NCBI GenBank assembly: GCA_037439945.1
Contig: JBBIVA010000009.1
Coordinates: 1 to 46,638 of the forward strand
Direction: 5' to 3'
DNA length: 46,638 nt
Source: CALEUX01 sp037439945
GTDB lineage: Bacteria > Bacteroidota > Bacteroidia > Bacteroidales > Marinilabiliaceae
Positions 43,343-46,638 of the stretch are shown here, piece after piece (within the stretch, counting starts at the first letter, position 1; every line of letters begins with the position of its first letter). A model generated the notes under the pieces. The model ran no database searches and was not told where the DNA came from. It saw only the letters and a program-made list of their open reading frames with translations. The position numbers and the translations under genes were made by a program.

Positions 43343-43850
43343 GCCCGGGAGGTGTTTTAATTATAAGAATTCTTTCAGCGCCATTAATTGATACAATAAA
43401 CTCATCTCTAAAAGGAACCAGGATATTTTTATCGTTAAATTGGATTTCAATTAACGGGTTTTGTTTTATTTCTACAATAGATATTATTTCACCAATTGGC
43501 CCATATGCCGAATCAAGAACTTTAAATCCCGCCAACTGGATTGGATTAGTTAAATTATTATCGGTTATTTTAAGGTCTCCTTTTTCAATATAAACATCGG
43601 ACCCCTGAATTCGCCTGATATTCTCTTCGCAGGTTAATGTCTCCAAATCTACTAATAATTCATTCTCGTTTTTATATCTTACTGTATTTGTTTTGTAAGG
43701 CACCAGCCCGCCTAAAATATCAATAAAAACCCAGGTGGGTTCAATTTCCGCTCCGGTAAGGCCTGAACTTAGTCTAATAATCAATTCCCCGGAAATTCCA
43801 TGGGATTTGCTTACTACCCCAATTTTTTGAACTGAATCCTTATTAATCAT
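43320..43850 (-). CDS. rimM: Ribosome maturation factor RimM
   Basis: This 176-residue protein assists maturation of the 3' domain of 16S rRNA and binds S19. The N-terminal domain begins VQKIGVVSKSHGISGELIIRLSSG (equivalent to the family's GkI.k.hGikGevkv). The C-terminal PRC-barrel includes QLAGFKVLDSAYGPIGEIISIVEIKQNPLIEIQFNDKNILVPF, ending IDLYL. It lies downstream of rpsP as in most bacteria, here separated by a terminator hairpin whose T-run ends 13 bases before the ATG. The trmD gene that often follows is absent; a convergent thioesterase gene takes its place. Confidence 0.92.
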   Translation of the reverse strand: MINKDSVQKIGVVSKSHGISGELIIRLSSGLTGAEIEPTWVFIDILGGLVPYKTNTVRYKNENELLVDLETLTCEENIRRIQGSDVYIEKGDLKITDNNLTNPIQLAGFKVLDSAYGPIGEIISIVEIKQNPLIEIQFNDKNILVPFRDEFIVSINGAERILIIKTPPGLIDLYLE

Positions 43851-43863
43851 AATATGTAAAGAT

Positions 43864-43894
43864 AAAAAAACCCGCCAGTATAACCGACGGGTTT
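43864..43894 (-). terminator. Terminator between rpsP and rimM
   Basis: On the minus strand AAACCCG (43888-43894) and CGGGTTT (43868-43874) form a 7-bp stem with a 13-base loop in which further pairing is possible, followed by a T-run continuous with the stem end (43864-43870). It lies 24 bases after the rpsP stop and 13 bases before the rimM ATG, so it could act as a partial terminator within the operon. Confidence 0.65.
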
Positions 43895-43918
43895 ACAAAA
43901 GTTTTTGAATTGTTAAAA

Positions 43919-44455
43919 TTACTCTGCGGCAGATTCTTCGGCTGAAGTTTCCCGGGTTGATTCTTCAACTTTTGAAGCCTGGGCTTTTGCAGCAAATTCC
44001 GAGTTTTTCTTTGCAATTTTGGCTGCTCTTTCAGCATTAACTTTTGATTCATTATTAATGCGTTGCTTTTGAGCATCCATTTTTTCAGAAGCCAAACGAT
44101 CTTTTTTGGCTTTTACCTGAGCTTCTTTGCCTTCTAACCAATTTTTGAATCTGCGGTCAGCTTCAGCTTCATCAAAAGCTCCTTTTTTAACTCCTTCGAG
44201 CAAGTGTTTTTTCATTAAAACACCTTTATAGCTCAAAATTGCACGGGTAGTATCAGTAGGTTGAGCGCCATTTGAAAGCCATTTTAGAGCCTTTTCTGTA
44301 TCAAGGTCTATGGTAGCAGGATTAGTGTTGGGATTGTATGAACCAATCCTTTCAATATACCTGCCATCTCGTGGCGCCCTGCTATCTGCTACCACAATGT
44401 GGTAGTAAGCATACTTTTTGCGTCCGTGTCTTGCTAATCTAATTTTTACGGGCAT
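43919..44455 (-). CDS. rpsP: 30S ribosomal protein S16 with long C-terminal extension
   Basis: This 178-residue protein has the S16 core in its first about 80 residues (VKIRLARHGRKKYAYYHIVVADSRAPRDGRYIERIGSYNPN...ERALKWLSNGAQPTDT-like) and then about 95 residues of Lys/Ala/Glu-rich, probably helical sequence ending in SAEESAAE. E. coli S16 is 82 residues; such tails are, from memory, usual in Bacteroidetes S16. The core is fully conserved, so it is functional. An exact -7 box (44500-44507) precedes it. rimM follows after 68 bases with a terminator between. Confidence 0.95.
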   Translation of the reverse strand: MPVKIRLARHGRKKYAYYHIVVADSRAPRDGRYIERIGSYNPNTNPATIDLDTEKALKWLSNGAQPTDTTRAILSYKGVLMKKHLLEGVKKGAFDEAEADRRFKNWLEGKEAQVKAKKDRLASEKMDAQKQRINNESKVNAERAAKIAKKNSEFAAKAQASKVEESTRETSAEESAAE

Positions 44456-44499
44456 GTGACTTAAAATTACAATTAATACAACCTACATTTTTGCGGGTG

Positions 44500-44507
44500 C
44501 AAATATA
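44500..44507 (-). promoter_or_regulatory. Candidate -7 box for rpsP
   Basis: TATATTTG on the minus strand matches TAnnTTTG exactly, 45 bases before the rpsP ATG. A TTG lies upstream at 44524-44526, only 16 bases away, which is short for a -33 element. Confidence 0.45.
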
Positions 44508-44938
44508 ACATGTTTTTTTGGGACAATGAAAGCTTTTTAAAATTTATTAGTATTTCATTTCACTATTGTCAGGGATAAAACCATTCCTGGTTAAAAGTGC
44601 TTTCCCGTTGTATCAGGGTAACTTTTTTTTTCCAGTCTTAACGTAACCCGAATTAAAAACTTAGCCAAAAAAATTAAATAATACCTTTACCTGACATTAT
44701 TGATTTCATTTTATCTGAAAATTACAAAAATGGCCCTATAATAAATCAGAATTCCAAAAATCTGCAGAATTACAACCTTAGTATATTAACTTATTTTTGC
44801 ATTATTTTGCATTTTGGCCTAACTAAAAAATCCACCAAAAGCAGTATGTCGTTATATTTATTATAGTTATGCGTTCCTTTCTGTTCTGTTAGCTGTTTTG
44901 TTTTTGCAAATATAATATCATATTTTTACAAATAAATA

Positions 44939-44969
44939 TTTGACTAAATAGTTTTTGTTATATAATTTG
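44939..44969 (+). promoter_or_regulatory. Candidate promoter of the T9SS cargo gene
   Basis: TTTG (44939-44942), an 18-base spacer and TATAATTTG (44961-44969) resemble a Bacteroidetes promoter, with one extra base inside the -7 element. It would give a leader of about 28 bases before the ATG at 45004. Confidence 0.4.
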
Positions 44970-45003
44970 GTTGAATATTTTTTAAACCATTAAAACTATC
45001 TTT

Positions 45004-45792
45004 ATGAAGAAACTTTACGTGTTAACTGTATTTGTTTTGAGTTTCTCAGGATTGTTTAGTCAAACTCTAAGCCACAATTTTGAGAATCGTACAATTGGAG
45101 ATGCAATAGGTAATCGGGGCTGGAGCCCGGCTACACACAGTGACGTGTTTGCAGACCCTCTTAACGCCGCAAACAAAGTTATGAGATTTGCTAATAGTAA
45201 TTGGAACGCAGCACCTTACCTCGAGTTTGTTCTTCCTGCCGGCAAAACATTAGCTGATTATACTTCTTTTAAATTTAAGGCTTTGTTTCACCAGGGCGAT
45301 GTGGGTTGGAAATGGATTGTTGTGGCTGCGTCCGCAGCAGTTCCCACCGGAGGGCATCCTGAAAGACTTTCTTCTCACGCTTCGGCTATTGGAGAATTTA
45401 ACCGTGCAAGTGGAGCTTCTGCGGTTTGGGAAGACATAACTATACCAATTACAGGTAATGCATCTCTCTCTGGTACTGTTTATATTGCTTTTGGTATTAA
45501 TAACCAGGCTATACAAGCTTCCGTACAAACCATTTGGTATGCTGATGATGTTGAGTTAGTTGGTGTGGCAACCAACACAAAAAGAGTTTTTGAATCCGAG
45601 TCAGATATTTATTCTGTTTCCGGTTCTGTTTTTATAAATGGTAAAGAAAACCAAAGCGTAAAAATCTTTTCAATTACAGGCAGCAAATTGTTTGAAAATG
45701 CTAATGCCGGTTCTGCGATTAAAGTGGATTTGCCAAAAGGCATTTATGTTGTAGTTGTTAATAACGCTGCCACAAAAGTAGTAGTAAAATAA
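45004..45792 (+). CDS. Secreted beta-sandwich protein with T9SS type A sorting domain
   Basis: This 262-residue protein has a signal peptide (MKKLYVLTVFVLSFSGLFSQ), a carbohydrate-binding-like beta-sandwich (about 23-190, starting LSHNFENRTIGDAIGNRGWSP and ending WYADDVELVG), a short linker and a C-terminal type IX secretion sorting domain (about 200-262: DIYSVSGSVFINGKENQSVKIFSITG...VDLPKGIYVVVVNN...KVVVK). The last part directs export across the outer membrane by the T9SS. There is no catalytic domain, so binding of a polysaccharide or a structural role is the likely function, by analogy with similar modules attached to glycoside hydrolases. It is a single-gene unit with its own terminator. 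Confidence 0.82.
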   Translation: MKKLYVLTVFVLSFSGLFSQTLSHNFENRTIGDAIGNRGWSPATHSDVFADPLNAANKVMRFANSNWNAAPYLEFVLPAGKTLADYTSFKFKALFHQGDVGWKWIVVAASAAVPTGGHPERLSSHASAIGEFNRASGASAVWEDITIPITGNASLSGTVYIAFGINNQAIQASVQTIWYADDVELVGVATNTKRVFESESDIYSVSGSVFINGKENQSVKIFSITGSKLFENANAGSAIKVDLPKGIYVVVVNNAATKVVVK

Positions 45793-45815
45793 TATTTATA
45801 GTTTTTTAAAAATAG

Positions 45816-45846
45816 TGAGCCGGCCCAGTTGCCGGCTCATTTGTTT
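45816..45846 (+). terminator. Terminator of the T9SS cargo gene
   Basis: TGAGCCGGC (45816-45824) pairs perfectly with GCCGGCTCA (45831-45839), with a 6-base loop, followed by TTTGTTTT. It lies 23 bases after the stop codon. Confidence 0.88.
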
Positions 45847-45988
45847 TACAGGAGGGGCTTATTGCAACTTGATATTTAACCTGTGTTAATTATATTTGCA
45901 GGAATGTTGCATTTTTACCGAAAAAACTGTGAATTACAGCGCTTTAAATGGAAATTTTTATCAAACTAAAATTTGGGTTTTACTAAAT

Positions 45989-46432
45989 ATGAGGTTAATC
46001 TTTCTAAGGTCTCTATATATTTTTTTAGGAACAGTATCATTATGTCTAGGAATAATCGGGATTGTAGTTCCCGGGTTGCCGGCTACTCCATTTCTTTTAT
46101 TAACTGCAGCTTTGTATTTAAAAAGTTCAAAAAAGTTGTATAATAGGTTTTTAAACAATAAGATTTTGGGGCCATATATTATTGATTACAAAAAAAACGG
46201 TGGACTTACAAAACAGCATAAAATTTGGGCGGTTGTTTTAATGTGGATTATGGTTACCATTTCGGTAACCCTGTTTATTGCAAATTATACTATAAAAGGA
46301 ATTGTTGTTTTGGCTGCATTAATTGGTACTTTTGTAGTTACCAAAATTGTTCCGTCAGCAGCAAAACACGGAACAGAAGGTGAAAATAATAAACCCATCA
46401 AACGGAATATCTGTAATAGACACCACCACTAA
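45989..46432 (+). CDS. YbaN-like (DUF454) small membrane protein
   Basis: This 147-residue integral membrane protein matches the DUF454/YbaN family: RSLYIFLGTVSLCLGIIGIVVPGLPATPFLLLTAALYLKSSKKLYNRFLNNKILGPYIIDYKKNGGL, with the strongly conserved GIVVPGLPATPFLLL and the basic loop. Three to four membrane segments are visible. The start is the ATG at 45989; the open frame reaches back to a TTG at 45896, but the added residues are not hydrophobic or conserved. The C-terminal tail is polar and ends in three histidines. The function of the family is not known. Confidence 0.8.
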   Translation: MRLIFLRSLYIFLGTVSLCLGIIGIVVPGLPATPFLLLTAALYLKSSKKLYNRFLNNKILGPYIIDYKKNGGLTKQHKIWAVVLMWIMVTISVTLFIANYTIKGIVVLAALIGTFVVTKIVPSAAKHGTEGENNKPIKRNICNRHHH

Positions 46433-46508
46433 CTATTTACATAAGGGTTTTATTATTAGCAGTTGAATATGTTCTTCATTCAACATAACCTTTTCATTTA
46501 TCCCATAA

Positions 46509-46533
46509 TAAGCGATGGAAATCGCTTAATTTT
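46509..46533 (+). terminator. Possible terminator after the YbaN-like gene
   Basis: TAAGCGAT (46509-46516) and ATCGCTTA (46521-46528) form an 8-bp stem closed by the GNRA-type loop GGAA, followed by a weak T-run. It lies 77 bases after the stop codon. Confidence 0.4.
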
Positions 46534-46615
46534 CCATATTCACATTATTCAAAAAAATGCTAAGGTAAAGGAATATAAATTGGATTTTTTAACCCAAATT
46601 TGTCTTTAGCCATTT

Positions 46616-46638
46616 TTTCTAATGACCGTCATTAGAAA
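46616..46638. repeat. Perfect inverted repeat cut by the window edge
   Basis: TTTCTAATGA and TCATTAGAAA (10-bp arms, 3-base loop CCG) form a perfect palindrome that ends at the last base of the window. It may continue outside it, so its nature cannot be decided. Confidence 0.45.

Larger units (their letters stand above)
44456..45003. other. Divergent intergenic region between rpsP and the T9SS cargo gene
   Basis: AT-rich sequence holding the -7 box of rpsP and the promoter-like sequence of the next gene; no RNA gene or repeat was found in the remaining part. Confidence 0.5.

Noticed and set aside
1..46638. CRISPR array, tRNA or rRNA genes
   Set aside because: No regularly spaced direct repeats were seen, and no cloverleaf-like or rRNA-like sequence was recognised in any intergenic region.

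Overview
The window reads as a chromosomal segment from a member of the Bacteroidetes, probably class Bacteroidia. The signs are an AT-rich background, intergenic promoter-like motifs of the Bacteroidetes type (TAnnTTTG boxes), no obvious Shine-Dalgarno sequences with several TTG/GTG starts, a secreted protein with a type IX secretion (T9SS) sorting domain, an HU-like/SPOR fusion protein, a ribosomal protein S16 with a long tail, and a nine-gene ilv-leu cluster that includes a citramalate synthase. No rRNA, tRNA, prophage, CRISPR array or complete insertion sequence was seen.

Layout. 1-681 is a gene-poor stretch. 682-10228 is mixed housekeeping: thioredoxin, a CNT nucleoside transporter, a bifunctional nuclease-UVR protein, two overlapping UPF0104 membrane proteins, rsmA-mgtE, a GT-B glycosyltransferase, and a shortened protein resembling class V aminotransferases. 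10229-16089 carries priA, rpoN with a PAP2-like membrane protein, and pdxB. 16236-17540 is a Fic-protein gene flanked by inverted repeats and a long hairpin, and looks like a cassette. 17788-24296 holds transketolase, a MITE-like element, the HU-SPOR protein, a GT2 glycosyltransferase, a FabH-like synthase and lpxH. 24430-26846 holds two neighbouring thioredoxin-fold lipoproteins that have both lost the CxxC motif.

27334-39729 is the centrepiece: a single minus-strand operon ilvD-ilvB-ilvN-ilvC-leuA-leuC-leuD-cimA-leuB for valine, leucine and isoleucine. CimA would feed isoleucine synthesis from pyruvate by borrowing LeuCD and LeuB, so threonine deaminase would not be required. Upstream of ilvD there is a complete transcription attenuator: a promoter-like sequence, a 25-codon leader ORF of which 13 codons are Ile/Leu/Val, a segment inside that ORF able to form an 11-bp antiterminator, and a 12-bp terminator hairpin. 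This is the best candidate in the window for an undescribed regulatory system.

39853-46638 contains a second copy of the MITE-like element (with its own, different 7-bp target duplication), a secreted regulatory-domain protein, dapD, a divergent YrdC/Sua5-like protein with a thioesterase, rpsP-rimM with a terminator between them, the T9SS cargo protein and a YbaN-like membrane protein. Most functional calls rest on motif recognition from the translated sequence; no database search was possible.
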